Origin: Alphaproteobacteria bacterium | Lineage (GTDB): Bacteria; Pseudomonadota; Alphaproteobacteria; Sphingomonadales; Sphingomonadaceae | DNA length: 64,000 nt | Direction: 5' to 3' | NCBI GenBank assembly: GCA_030424845.1 | Contig: JAUHWC010000001.1 | Span: 744,001-808,000 of the forward strand | Part shown: positions 45,209 to 54,700 of the stretch, piece by piece | Layout: every line of letters starts with the position of its first letter | Numbering within the stretch: position 1 is the stretch's first letter | Notes under the pieces: generated by a model | Databases searched by the model: none | Told to the model about the DNA's origin: nothing | What the model saw: the letters and a program-made list of their open reading frames with translations, nothing else | Program-made: the position numbers and the translations under genes

Positions 45209-46591
45209 ATGAGCGTAAAATGTGATCTTATCCAGCCGGATCGTGGACAGGATGCTGTCGCGATCCATCTTGTCAACAAGGACGGTTTTGCCGATTTTGC
45301 CAAGAATCTCAGTGGCCCACAGCGCGCGGCGCTGTCAGCACAGAAGTTCAACGGCGGCGGATACCAGGTGGGCATCGTGCCTGACGGAGACGGCTGGTTC
45401 GCCGTTGGCGGAGTGGCCAATCCGCAGGACCTTTCCAGCTGGTGCCTGGCCAAGCTGGCGGAAAGCCTGCCGGGCGGCACCTATCGCCTCGCCAATGGCG
45501 ATCCCGGCGCGGCGAGCTTCGGCTGGCAGAGCGCGCAATATGTGTTCGACCGCTACAAGAAGGACGATGATCCGCAGACCGATCGCATCCTGTTGACCGG
45601 CGAAGTCGGGCGGATCCCCTCGATGCAGGCCGAAGTGCAGGCCTGCGCGCTGGTGGCGGACATGGTCAATACGCCGGCAGAGGACATGGGCCCCGAGGCG
45701 ATCGAGGCGGAGGCGGCCAAGCTGGCAGGCGCGCATGGCGCAAGGCTGGACGTGGTGCGCGGCGATGCGCTGGTGACCGGCTTCCCGATGGTGCACGCAG
45801 TGGGCCGTGCAGCCGCGCGCGAGCATGCCCCGCGGCTGATCGAACTGAACTGGGGTGACGAGAGCCATCCGCGCATTGCAATTGTCGGCAAGGGCGTGGC
45901 CTTCGATTCGGGCGGGCTCGATATCAAGCCTGCGTCCGGCATGCTGCTGATGAAGAAGGACATGGGCGGCGCGGCGCACGCCCTGGCGCTGGCCAAGCTG
46001 GTTATGGAGGCCGGCCTCAAGGTGCGCCTGCAGTGCCTCGTCCCGGCCGTCGAGAATGCCATTTCGGGCAATGCCTTCCGCCCCGGCGATGTGCTCTCCA
46101 GCCGCAAGGGGCTGACCGTGGAAATCGGCAATACCGATGCCGAAGGCCGCCTGATCCTGGGCGATGCGCTGACCTACGCCAGTGAACAGGGGCCGGAATT
46201 CATCATCGACTTCGCCACCTTGACGGGCGCTGCGCGCGTGGCCGTGGGGCCGGACCTGCCCGCCCTGTTCACCCGCCGCGACGAAACGGCGGACGAACTG
46301 CTGGCTGCCGGGCGTGCGCATGACGATGCGCCCTGGCGCCTGCCCCTGCACGCTCCCTATGCCGAGTGGCTGAAGTCGGACATCGCCGATACCAACAACA
46401 CCCACACGAACGCCTTTGCCGGAGCCAGCGTCGCGGCGAGCTTCCTCGACAAGTTCGTGGGCGAAGGCATCGACTGGGCCCATTTCGACACCTTCGCATG
46501 GCGTCCGGTGGCCAAGCCCGGCAGGCCCAAGGGCGGCGCGGCGCTGGGCCTGCGTGCAGCCTTCCACACTCTCAAGCAACGCTACGGTTAG
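45209..46591 (+). CDS. Leucyl aminopeptidase family (M17) protein
   Basis: This is a 460-residue cytosolic zinc peptidase with an N-terminal macro-like domain and a C-terminal catalytic domain containing VGKGVAFDSGGLDIKP, MKKDMGGAA and the family hallmark NTDAEGRL. It removes N-terminal residues from peptides; specificity is not deducible. The start at 45209 follows an AGAGAGGCGC stretch. It is followed 74 bases later by the SH3 gene and argC. Confidence 0.93.
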   Translation: MSVKCDLIQPDRGQDAVAIHLVNKDGFADFAKNLSGPQRAALSAQKFNGGGYQVGIVPDGDGWFAVGGVANPQDLSSWCLAKLAESLPGGTYRLANGDPGAASFGWQSAQYVFDRYKKDDDPQTDRILLTGEVGRIPSMQAEVQACALVADMVNTPAEDMGPEAIEAEAAKLAGAHGARLDVVRGDALVTGFPMVHAVGRAAAREHAPRLIELNWGDESHPRIAIVGKGVAFDSGGLDIKPASGMLLMKKDMGGAAHALALAKLVMEAGLKVRLQCLVPAVENAISGNAFRPGDVLSSRKGLTVEIGNTDAEGRLILGDALTYASEQGPEFIIDFATLTGAARVAVGPDLPALFTRRDETADELLAAGRAHDDAPWRLPLHAPYAEWLKSDIADTNNTHTNAFAGASVAASFLDKFVGEGIDWAHFDTFAWRPVAKPGRPKGGAALGLRAAFHTLKQRYG

Positions 46592-46665
46592 GGCCCGGAC
46601 GTGCAGCAAACTTGCTCCACGGCGCGCCCGCGTCTAATCGCGGCCTCCATTGATCTCTTGTGGAT

Positions 46666-47037
46666 ATGGATGTGACAGGTTCTGCAACGCCCGCCGACGC
46701 GCTGGAAACCCACGCGCAGGGCCCCTTCATACTCTCCGGCCCGGTCGTCCGGCCTGACGAGACTCGCGTGCCCTTGCGCGGCGACCTGGCGCATATCGGG
46801 CTCGCCGGGAAATACTTCGTGCCGCACTATGCCGTGCCGCAACCGCGCACTGTCATGCCCGGTGGTGCCGCGCTGCGCAGCGCACCATCGGAAGGTGCGC
46901 CGGAACTGTGCACCCTGATGGAAGGCGATTCCTTCGAGCTGCTGGACATCACCGGCAGCTGGGCCTGGGGCTGCCTGTCGCTGGAAGGCCCGGTGGGCTA
47001 TGTCCATGTCGACAGGCTGGAACCGGTCACGAAATGA
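46666..47037 (+). CDS. Stand-alone bacterial SH3-like domain protein
   Basis: This is a 123-residue soluble protein. The segment LAHIGLAGKYFVPHYAVP and the SH3b-like DSFELLDITGSWAWGCL...GYVHVDRLEPV resemble the N-terminal half of sphingomonad NlpC/P60 (C40) peptidases, which is found next to the same aminopeptidase. The catalytic Cys/His domain is absent here, and argC begins at the stop (ATGA). ATG 46666 is preferred; GTG 46660 is possible. The function is unknown, perhaps binding of wall peptides without cleavage. It has no signal peptide. Confidence 0.7.
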   Translation: MDVTGSATPADALETHAQGPFILSGPVVRPDETRVPLRGDLAHIGLAGKYFVPHYAVPQPRTVMPGGAALRSAPSEGAPELCTLMEGDSFELLDITGSWAWGCLSLEGPVGYVHVDRLEPVTK

Positions 47038-47960
47038 CGCAGACGATCTTCATCGATGGCGGCGCAGGCACGACCGGGCTGGAAATTGCCGACCGGCTGG
47101 CAGGGCGCAGCGAGTTCACGCTCGTCGTTCTGGATGACCAGCAGCGCAAGGACCCTGATGCCCGGCGCGAGGCGCTGAACGACAGCGACTTCGCGATATT
47201 GTGCCTGCCCGATGATGCCGCGCGCGATGCGGTGGCGATGATCGACGAAGGCAGCAGGACGCGGGTAATCGATGCCAGCACCGCCCATCGCACGGCTTCG
47301 GGCTGGATCTACGGCTTTCCCGAACTGGTGGGCAAGCAGGTGGTGGCCGGTGCCGAGCGCGTATCAAACCCCGGCTGCTATCCCACCGGCTTCCTGGCGC
47401 TGATCGCCCCGCTGATCCGCAACAAGCTGCTCAGCCGCGATTGGGCCTACAGCGTCAACGCCGTCTCCGGATATTCGGGCGGCGGCAAGGCGCTGATCGG
47501 GCGCATGGAGGAAGATCCCGACATCGCCTACATGGCCTATGCGCTGAAGCTGGGCCACAAGCACATCCCGGAAATGCAGCAGAAATCGGGCCTGACCCAT
47601 CCGCCCGTGTTCTGCCCCGCCGTGATCCCGGCCTTCCGCGGCATGGTGGTGGAGGTTCCCCTGCCGCTGGAAGCCATGCGTGCCGCTGCCCGGCCGGACG
47701 AGATGCGCGATGCGCTGCGCGAATATTACGCCGACAGCCCTGTGGTGCATGTCGCCGAGGAAGCCCCGGCCGAATTGCTGATCCGCAAGTCCGACAAGCC
47801 GAGCGACAGGCTGACCGTGCATGTCTTTTCCGACGAGGCAGGCCAGCAGGCGCGACTGGTGGCGGTGCTGGATAACCTCGGCAAGGGAGCAAGCGGCGCG
47901 GCCGTGCAATCGCTCAACCTGATGGCCGGCTGCGAGGAAACCGCGGGGCTGCAGCTCTAG
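47034..47960 (+). CDS. argC: N-acetyl-gamma-glutamyl-phosphate reductase ArgC (type 2)
   Basis: Reduces N-acetylglutamyl phosphate to the semialdehyde in arginine synthesis. The 308-residue protein is of the shorter type-2 class. It has a Rossmann start (TIFIDGGAGTTGLEIA), catalytic Cys115 in SNPGCYPTG and the His block GHKHIPEM. The ATG overlaps the SH3 gene stop by four bases. The frame extending to 46908 inside the SH3 gene was rejected. Confidence 0.93.
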   Translation: MTQTIFIDGGAGTTGLEIADRLAGRSEFTLVVLDDQQRKDPDARREALNDSDFAILCLPDDAARDAVAMIDEGSRTRVIDASTAHRTASGWIYGFPELVGKQVVAGAERVSNPGCYPTGFLALIAPLIRNKLLSRDWAYSVNAVSGYSGGGKALIGRMEEDPDIAYMAYALKLGHKHIPEMQQKSGLTHPPVFCPAVIPAFRGMVVEVPLPLEAMRAAARPDEMRDALREYYADSPVVHVAEEAPAELLIRKSDKPSDRLTVHVFSDEAGQQARLVAVLDNLGKGASGAAVQSLNLMAGCEETAGLQL

Positions 47961-47969
47961 GAACGCATG

Positions 47970-48143
47970 CCTGCCTAAATATTGGGCAGGTCACTGCCAA
48001 AATATTGTGCAACATTTGTGCAGTCTGAAGGCATTTTTATTGCCCGCGATTTGCAAAAATGATTCCAATCTTGCGAATACGCCCTTTAAGAACGGCGCGC
48101 GATTGTCTAGGCCCGCATGTCGAGGCTTGGCATGATTCTTGTA
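47970..48143 (+). promoter_or_regulatory. glnBA control region: palindromes and a sigma54-like element
   Basis: The 256 bases between argC and glnB contain no credible gene. An imperfect palindrome AATATT-GGGCAG/CTGCC-AAAATATT spans 47978-48006, with a competing CCTGCC/GGCAGG hairpin at 47970-47990. At 48008-48022 is TGCA-N7-TGCA, close to the spacing of NtrC half-sites. At 48128-48143 TGGCAT-N5-TTGTA matches the sigma54 consensus except for the -12 GC (here GT). The element lies 74 bases before the glnB ATG. Nitrogen control of glnBA is known in alphaproteobacteria; this assignment is inference. Confidence 0.4.
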
Positions 48144-48144
48144 A

Positions 48145-48555
<411 letters not shown>

Positions 48556-48643
48556 TCAAGCACAGTAATTCCATTTGAGCCGGGACCGTCCGGCCACAAC
48601 ACAAGACCTCAAAAAAGATCACACGATCAAGGAAGGAAATGAC

Positions 48644-50053
48644 ATGTCGAGTGCATCCGATATCGTAAAACGGATCAAGGACGAGGAGATCGAGTGGGTC
48701 GATGTCCGCTTCACCGATCCCAAGGGCAAGTGGCAGCACCTTTCCATGTGCGCCAGCGTCGTCGATGAAGACATGCTTGAAGAAGGCATGATGTTCGACG
48801 GCTCGTCCATCGAAGGCTGGAAGGCCATCAACGAATCCGACATGATCCTGAAGCCGGACCTGGACTCGGTCTACATCGATCCGTTCAGCGCCACGCCGAT
48901 GATGATCATCAACTGCGACATCGTGGAACCTTCGGACGGTTCGTTCTACGGTCGTGACCCGCGTTCCACCGCCAAGCGCGCCGAAGCCTACCTGAAGACC
49001 ACCGGCATCGGTGACACCGTCTATGTCGGCCCGGAACCGGAATTCTTCATGTTCGACGATGTCCGCTTCGAGGACGGCTATGCCGGTTCGGGCTTCGCCA
49101 TCGACGATATCGAACTGCCGACCAACACCGGCAAGGAATACGAAGCCGGCAACCTGGGCCACCGCCCGCGTGCCAAGGGCGGCTACTTCCCGGTCGCTCC
49201 GGTCGATTCCTGCATGGATATCCGCGCCGAAATGGTCACCACCATGATGGAAATGGGCCTGCCCATGGACAAGCACCATCACGAAGTGGCCTCGGCACAG
49301 CACGAACTGGGCATCACCTTCGGCCAGCTGGTGGAAACCGCTGACCGCGTGCAGATCTACAAGTATGTCGTGCAGCAGGTCGCCCAGGCCTATGGCAAGA
49401 CCGCCACTTTCATGCCCAAGCCGATCCGCATGGACAACGGCTCCGGCATGCACACCCACATGTCGATCTGGAAGGACGGCAAGCCGACCTTCGCTGGTGA
49501 CGGTTATGCCGGCCTGTCGGAAACCTGCCTCCACTACATCGGCGGTGTGATCAAGCACGCCAAGGCCGTGAACGCCTTCACCAACCCGACCACCAACTCC
49601 TACAAGCGTCTGGTGCCGGGCTTCGAAGCTCCCGTGCTGCTGGCCTACTCGGCCCGCAACCGTTCGGCTTCCTGCCGTATTCCCTACGGCTCGGGCGAAA
49701 AGGCGAAGCGCGTCGAATTCCGCTTCCCCGATCCGCTGGCGAACCCGTACCTCGCCTTCTCCGCGCTGCTCATGGCTGGTCTCGACGGTATCGAGAACAA
49801 GATCCACCCGGGCGATGCCATGGACAAGAACCTGTACGACCTTCCGCCGGAAGAGCTGGCAGAAGTGCCCACGGTTTGCGGCAGCTTGCGTGAAGCACTG
49901 GAAGCCCTGGAAGCCGACAATGACTTCCTGACCAAGGGCGGCGTGTTCACCAAGGACCAGATCGATGCCTACATCGAACTGAAGTGGGAAGACGTCTATC
50001 GCACCGAGCAGACCCCTGCACCGGTCGAATTCGACATGTATTACAGCAGCTAA
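48644..50053 (+). CDS. glnA: Glutamine synthetase type I
   Basis: Dodecameric enzyme fixing ammonia onto glutamate. The 469-residue protein has [21 protein letters not shown], the ATP loop [25 protein letters not shown], and the adenylylation tyrosine Tyr398 in NLYDLPPEE. It is the GSI-beta class controlled by PII-dependent adenylylation. ATG 48644 is preceded by GGAAGGAA. Codon use is strongly biased compared with its neighbours, typical of a highly expressed gene. A strong terminator follows at 50075. Confidence 0.97.
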   Translation: MSSASDIVKRIKDEEIEWVDVRFTDPKGKWQHLSMCASVVDEDMLEEGMMFDGSSIEGWKAINESDMILKPDLDSVYIDPFSATPMMIINCDIVEPSDGSFYGRDPRSTAKRAEAYLKTTGIGDTVYVGPEPEFFMFDDVRFEDGYAGSGFAIDDIELPTNTGKEYEAGNLGHRPRAKGGYFPVAPVDSCMDIRAEMVTTMMEMGLPMDKHHHEVASAQHELGITFGQLVETADRVQIYKYVVQQVAQAYGKTATFMPKPIRMDNGSGMHTHMSIWKDGKPTFAGDGYAGLSETCLHYIGGVIKHAKAVNAFTNPTTNSYKRLVPGFEAPVLLAYSARNRSASCRIPYGSGEKAKRVEFRFPDPLANPYLAFSALLMAGLDGIENKIHPGDAMDKNLYDLPPEELAEVPTVCGSLREALEALEADNDFLTKGGVFTKDQIDAYIELKWEDVYRTEQTPAPVEFDMYYSS

Positions 50054-50074
50054 GCCCAGCGCTTGTTGCACAAG

Positions 50075-50110
50075 AAAAAGGGCCGTCCGGGAAACCGGGC
50101 GGCCCTTTTT
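50075..50110. terminator. Bidirectional terminator after glnA
   Basis: A 16-bp stem, AAAAAGGGCCGTCCGG with CCGGGCGGCCCTTTTT including one G-T pair, is closed by a GAAA tetraloop. A-tracts and T-tracts flank it on both strands. It can stop glnBA transcripts from the left and the 50136-50789 gene from the right. Confidence 0.92.
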
Positions 50111-50135
50111 CGTTTCGGCGAAAAGGCGGCGCTCC

Positions 50136-50789
50136 TCACCGCATCATCAGCATCCCGCGTCGGCCGACCACGATGAAACAGGCCAGCAGCATCAACGACC
50201 AGAGCATGGTCAGCCAGTCGAGCGGCTGCGGCGCAGGGACAAAGCCCAGATGCGCCAGCAGCGCCCAGGTGCCGCCCACGCCCAGCACGAGGTAATAGGA
50301 AAGCGAAGCGCAATCGCGCCCCATGGCACGCATGAACTCGTCCTGCAGTTTCCAAGCCTTGATCGAGATCCACGTGGCGATGATCGCAAGGGCGACATAG
50401 ATTCCGAGCGCCACACCGGGAGCGATTATCGCCGCCGCGCCGGCCAGCGCCACCACGATAAGCGCAATTCCCGCGCCGGCCATGCCGACGGCCGAATAGG
50501 CTAGCATCGGGCGCTGTTCCTCCAGTTCTTCAGCATCTTCGACGTTGAGAAATGTCGCGCCCGCCTTCGGACTGAGGACACCCACGGCCACGGCGATGAG
50601 CACATATATCACGCCAACGAGCACGGCGATCTCCACCGATTCCCCGAAATCGGCAATCGCACCCGAGTCCATCAGGTGCAGGGCACGCAGGGCGCCCAGG
50701 AAACCGGCAACTGCACCCAGCCCCGCGGCAGAAAGGGTCTTTTTCCAACGGCGCGTTTTCTCAGCCGCTTCGAACTCGATATCGGTCAT
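50136..50789 (-). CDS. Polytopic membrane protein coupled to the XRE regulator
   Basis: This is a 217-residue protein with six predicted helices in three pairs, beginning with a 20-residue charged cytoplasmic stretch (DIEFEAAEKTRRWK). I do not recognise a family name, although regulator-plus-membrane-protein pairs of this kind are frequent in sphingomonads. ATG 50789 overlaps the HTH gene stop as ATGA, so the two are translated together. It ends before the bidirectional terminator. A role as the membrane partner controlled by, or sensing for, the regulator is inference. Confidence 0.7.
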   Translation of the reverse strand: MTDIEFEAAEKTRRWKKTLSAAGLGAVAGFLGALRALHLMDSGAIADFGESVEIAVLVGVIYVLIAVAVGVLSPKAGATFLNVEDAEELEEQRPMLAYSAVGMAGAGIALIVVALAGAAAIIAPGVALGIYVALAIIATWISIKAWKLQDEFMRAMGRDCASLSYYLVLGVGGTWALLAHLGFVPAPQPLDWLTMLWSLMLLACFIVVGRRGMLMMR

Positions 50790-50992
50790 GTTTCGGGCTC
50801 CCAATCGTCGACAAACAGGTCGGGCACGCTCACGCCGAACAGTTTCGCCATGCGCAGTGCCAGCGGCAGCGAAGGGTCGTACTTGTCGGTCTCCACCGCA
50901 TTGATGGTCTGCCGCGAAACGCCCAGCCGCCTTGCCAGTTCACCCTGGCTCCAGCCCTTTCTCTCGCGATGTTCCTTCAAGTGGTTTTTCAC
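50786..50992 (-). CDS. Short XRE-family HTH transcriptional regulator
   Basis: This is a 68-residue protein that is essentially one lambda-Cro/XRE domain: WSQGELARRLGVSRQTINAVET is the helix-turn-helix (about 14-34). It is followed by the DPSLPLALRMAKLFGV block typical of small Gram-negative regulators of this group. The start is GTG 50992 with GAGGTGA upstream, preferred over ATG 51010, which has no ribosome site. Two palindromes lie directly upstream and overlap its predicted promoter, implying autorepression. It overlaps the membrane-protein gene by four bases. Confidence 0.88.
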   Translation of the reverse strand: MKNHLKEHRERKGWSQGELARRLGVSRQTINAVETDKYDPSLPLALRMAKLFGVSVPDLFVDDWEPET

Positions 50993-51011
50993 TGAATCAC
51001 CTCGTTGCATT

Positions 51012-51061
51012 GTAAAGAACTCTTTACTGTAAAGACCTCTTGTCAGTCAAGAGCTCTTTAC
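51012..51061. promoter_or_regulatory. Tandem GTAAAGA...TCTTTAC palindromes in the XRE-lysozyme divergent gap
   Basis: Site A (51012-51027) is GTAAAGA-AC-TCTTTAC, with perfect 7-bp arms. Site B has arms 51029-51042 and 51048-51061 (14 bp, one mismatch, 5-base loop) with the same GTAAAGA/TCTTTAC ends plus inner CTCTTG/CAAGAG. A minus-strand -35 TTGACT (51045-51050) is inside site B and the -10 region (51021-51027) inside site A. Binding of the short XRE protein would block its own promoter and may affect the divergent lysozyme gene. Confidence 0.7.
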
Positions 51062-51130
51062 AGGCCTTTCCTACAACCTTCCCCGCTGCCTAGCGCCGTC
51101 AGCGAATCCAACGCAGACGGAGGAGAGACC

Positions 51131-51745
51131 ATGCCCCGCAAACCCCTGTTCGACACCGTCCGCACCATGCTCGGGCGCGGCTTCAGCCGAAGCGAGATCG
51201 AGGCGCTCGACAACTCGGCGGACATTCTGCTTCGGGACAGTGTTCCATGTGTTCCATCGACCAAGACATCACAGGGCGCATCGCCATCCCAAATTGGCCC
51301 GGACGGCATTGCGCTGATCAGGCAGTTCGAGGGCTGCGCAAAGCGGCGGGCGGACGGGATGTTCGAGGCCTATCCCGATCCCGGAACCGGCGGCGATCCC
51401 TGGACCATTGGCTGGGGCGCAACGGGTGACGGCATCGGCCCCGGCACGGTGTGGACCAGAGCGGAGTGCGACCAGCGGCTGGAGGCCGACCTTGCCCGCT
51501 ATGCGCGACAGGTTGCCCGCGCCATCGGTGATGCGCCAACCAGCCAGCAGCAGTTCGATGCGCTGGTTTCCTTCCATTACAACACCGGCGCCATCGGCAA
51601 GGCAACGCTTACCCGCAAGCATGTGGCGGGCGATCATGCGGGGGCCGCGCGCGAGTTTGATCGCTGGGTCTATGCCGGTGGACGGGTAATGAAGGGACTG
51701 GTGCGCCGCCGCGCCGCCGAACAGGCGCTTTATCGCCGCGGGTGA
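51131..51745 (+). CDS. GH24 (T4-type) lysozyme
   Basis: This is a 204-residue muramidase of the phage-endolysin family. The catalytic set is visible as Glu67 (RQFEGC), Asp83 (AYPDP) and Thr92 (WTIGWG). There is a 55-residue N-terminal region (RTMLGRGFSRSEIEALD) before the catalytic domain and no signal peptide, so release would need a holin or lysis. GGAGGAGAG precedes ATG 51131. No holin, tail or packaging genes are near, so it is a domesticated or stray phage gene. It shares its upstream region with the XRE operon. Confidence 0.88.
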   Translation: MPRKPLFDTVRTMLGRGFSRSEIEALDNSADILLRDSVPCVPSTKTSQGASPSQIGPDGIALIRQFEGCAKRRADGMFEAYPDPGTGGDPWTIGWGATGDGIGPGTVWTRAECDQRLEADLARYARQVARAIGDAPTSQQQFDALVSFHYNTGAIGKATLTRKHVAGDHAGAAREFDRWVYAGGRVMKGLVRRRAAEQALYRRG

Positions 51746-51754
51746 ACCCCGGCC

Positions 51755-54700
51755 TCAGTAGTCCTTGCTGATCTCGGCAGCGGCAAAACCGCGCCCCAGC
51801 GTGCTGATCGAACCGAGCAAAGAGAGCCAGCTGGTCACGCGGAACTCAAGCTCGGTGGCGCTGTAACCCTGCCCGTCGGTAATCAGTTCGGCATAGAGCC
51901 TGCGGGTGATGTTCTTGCCCAGTGCCACCGAAGTGCCGCGATCGAGCGCAGGATCGGCCGGGACGATGCGCAAGCGGTCCAGCCCGATGGCCGAACGCAA
52001 CCGGTTGATCGGGTCCATACCGCCGCCGCCACGCAGCGATGCCAGCGCGGCACCGAGTTGCACCGCATCGGTTGCGGAGAGATCCGTCACCGACCCGCCG
52101 AACAGCAGCCGTGCCAGCAGCTCTTCCTGCGGCAGGGCTGGCGAGGAAGAGAAGGTGATTTCCGGCCGGCTGGCGCGACCCTGCACACTCACGTCCACTT
52201 CAAGGCCGTTGACATCGGTCTCCGCCAACAGGTCCAGCCTCGGCTCCGGCGGCTCACTCTCGTCAAAGTCGATCCGGCCGCGCGTCAATTCGAAGCGCGT
52301 TCCGGCAAAGGAATAGAAACCCTGCCGCGGCACGATCCGCACCTCGCCCCCGATGCGCGGATCGGAAGTCGTGCCACGCAGGCGCAGCTCGCCGCTCCAT
52401 TCGCTGTCGAGACCCATGCCGTCGACCTTGATCCCGCGCGAAGCCGTAGCATCGATCAGGTAGCGCCAGGGCCGTGCGGCCCGTTGCACCGGGCGCACGT
52501 CGACAGGCAGGTTGATCTCCTCGATCGCGATGTCGGGCAGTTCCACCGTCTCGTCGGCGCTGGCCAGTCGCCATTCGGCGCTGCGCACCGTCAGCCTTCC
52601 CGCGATGGTCCCGCCGATGCCGTTCGACACGATGCGCAAGGGGCCGGATACGGTGGCGCCCATGCCGGGCAGTTGCAGGATGCGGGCATTGGCCGCCGCA
52701 ATGCGGATATCGAGCTGCGGCCCGCGTTCGCGAGTCATGCCCGAAAGATCGACGAAGCCGCTGCCACTCACGGTCCCGCCATTGGGGGACTGTCCGGCAA
52801 AGCGGGTCAGCTGGAGGCGCGAGCCATTGAAGCGGCCGCTGGCGGAAAGGGCGGAAATATCGGTTCCGGTCAGCGCGCTTTGCAAGTGCAGGTCGTCTCC
52901 CCGCAAGGAACCGCTGACTTGCGGATTGCCGAGCGTGCCGCGCGCATTGGCGGCCACATCCAGCCGCCCGCTGATATCGATCATGTCGAGCGCGGCAAGC
53001 CGCCACAGTGCTTCGGCCGGCCCGCCGTAACGCAGCTGGCCGAACAGCTCGCCCGCATAGAGGCGCTGGATGAGCGAGCCTTCTTGCGGAAGGTTGGCGA
53101 TGCGCGCGTCCAGCCGGCCATCGATACTGCCGCCGTTCTCAAGAACTGCGCGCGCTTGCAGCAATTGCGGCGACAGGTCGATTACTGTGGCAATGTCCAT
53201 CGGGCGCGAGGTGAGGAGCAGGCCGGAGCGCGTCAGCTGCTCGACCAGCAGGCGCCCCTGGCCGGTGGGCAGGCCGTTGCTGTCCTGCGCGAAATCGACC
53301 GTGCCCGAGATCGTCCCGCCAAGACCCGAGCCTTCCACCGCAAGGTCCGCCAGCGAGATCGGCATGTCTTCAAGGCTCAGGCGGCCCGACATCCCCTGTT
53401 CCCCGCCGAAGCGACCACGCAGGACTGCAAAGCCGTTGCCGTAACCAAGCTGCGTGCGTTGCAACTGCCAGCCACCGTCCTCGGTCTTGTCGAGCACAGC
53501 GCGGCGCGGCATCGAAATGGCATCGCCGGCATAGGAACCGCGCGCGGCAAACGAGATGCGATCGGCTTGCGCTTCGCCGTTAAGGAACAGCTCGAAGCGG
53601 CTGCCGCGCCGCCCGGAGAGAGCGGCATTGAAGCTGCCCACCCCACCGCGCAGCTGCGCATCGGCGGCCATGCGGCCAAGGAAGAAATTGCCCCACGAAA
53701 TGCCCTGGGCGCTCATTTCGCCTTCCAGCGTCGTGGCATCGCCTCCGATAAAACCGCGCATGTCCATATCGGCGCTCGCAAGGGTGAGCAGGTTGTCCCC
53801 TCCGCCAAAGGTGGCGTTGCGCGCCCTGAGATCGATATCGAAGGCTTGCCCGCCGGGCCGGGCGGCAAGGCCGATGGCGCCATTCACGCCGCCCCGCGAG
53901 AGGCCGAGCTGGCCGGAAAGCCCGCCATCGACCATCCGCAAATCGCCGACGAGGCGCGTTTCCACCACGTCGAGGCGTTTGACCAGCAAGCGCGTGTCCC
54001 CGCTGTCAGATGGCAGCAGGTCGATCTCGCCATCGAACGGGCCGAGGATCGATGCCCCCGAAGTCCGTATCGCAAACCCCGCCTCCGTTGGTGCAAGCGA
54101 AACGCTGACATCGGCAAGGTCAGCCGCCGGCAGCGGGCTGGCAAGGACCAGATCGGCATAGGGCCCGGCAGGGGTCAGGCGGGCATCGCCGGCGAACGGA
54201 CCATAGGTGCCATGCGTGCCGGTGTAGGAAAGGAGCGTCTCCTCACCCTCCAGCCGCCCTTCGAGCATGGCTTCCACTTCCGCGCCTTCGACACGCATGG
54301 CCGCAAAACTGAGCGGAGCAGTGCCGCTGACGGCAAGATCACCTGCAAAGCGGACATTGCCGCCCGTCAGCGTTTCGATGGTGGAGTTGTCGAGCCGCGC
54401 AACGCGCCCGTCAACCGCAGCATCCAGCGACCATGGCGGGCCACCGCCAATGGCAAAATCGATCCGCGCATCGGCATTGACCAGGCCGACTTCGGTAAAA
54501 TCGAGGCCCTGGGCGCTGGCAGGACCGGTGAAGCGGAAGCGCCCGGTATCGAAATTGCCACGCATGGCCAGAAGCGCGTTCATGCCGGGAAAGCGGATGG
54601 CAAGGTCGTCCGAATCCAGGTTCGAGCCAGCATAGGCCAGCGTGCCGTTGATCGTGCCATTCACCAGGCGCGGATCGAACAGTTCCACGCCAATGCGCAC

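Noticed and set aside
51131-51745. Prophage or gene-transfer-agent remnant around the lysozyme
   Set aside because: No integrase, capsid, tail, holin or attachment repeats were seen within several kilobases; only the lysozyme is phage-like.
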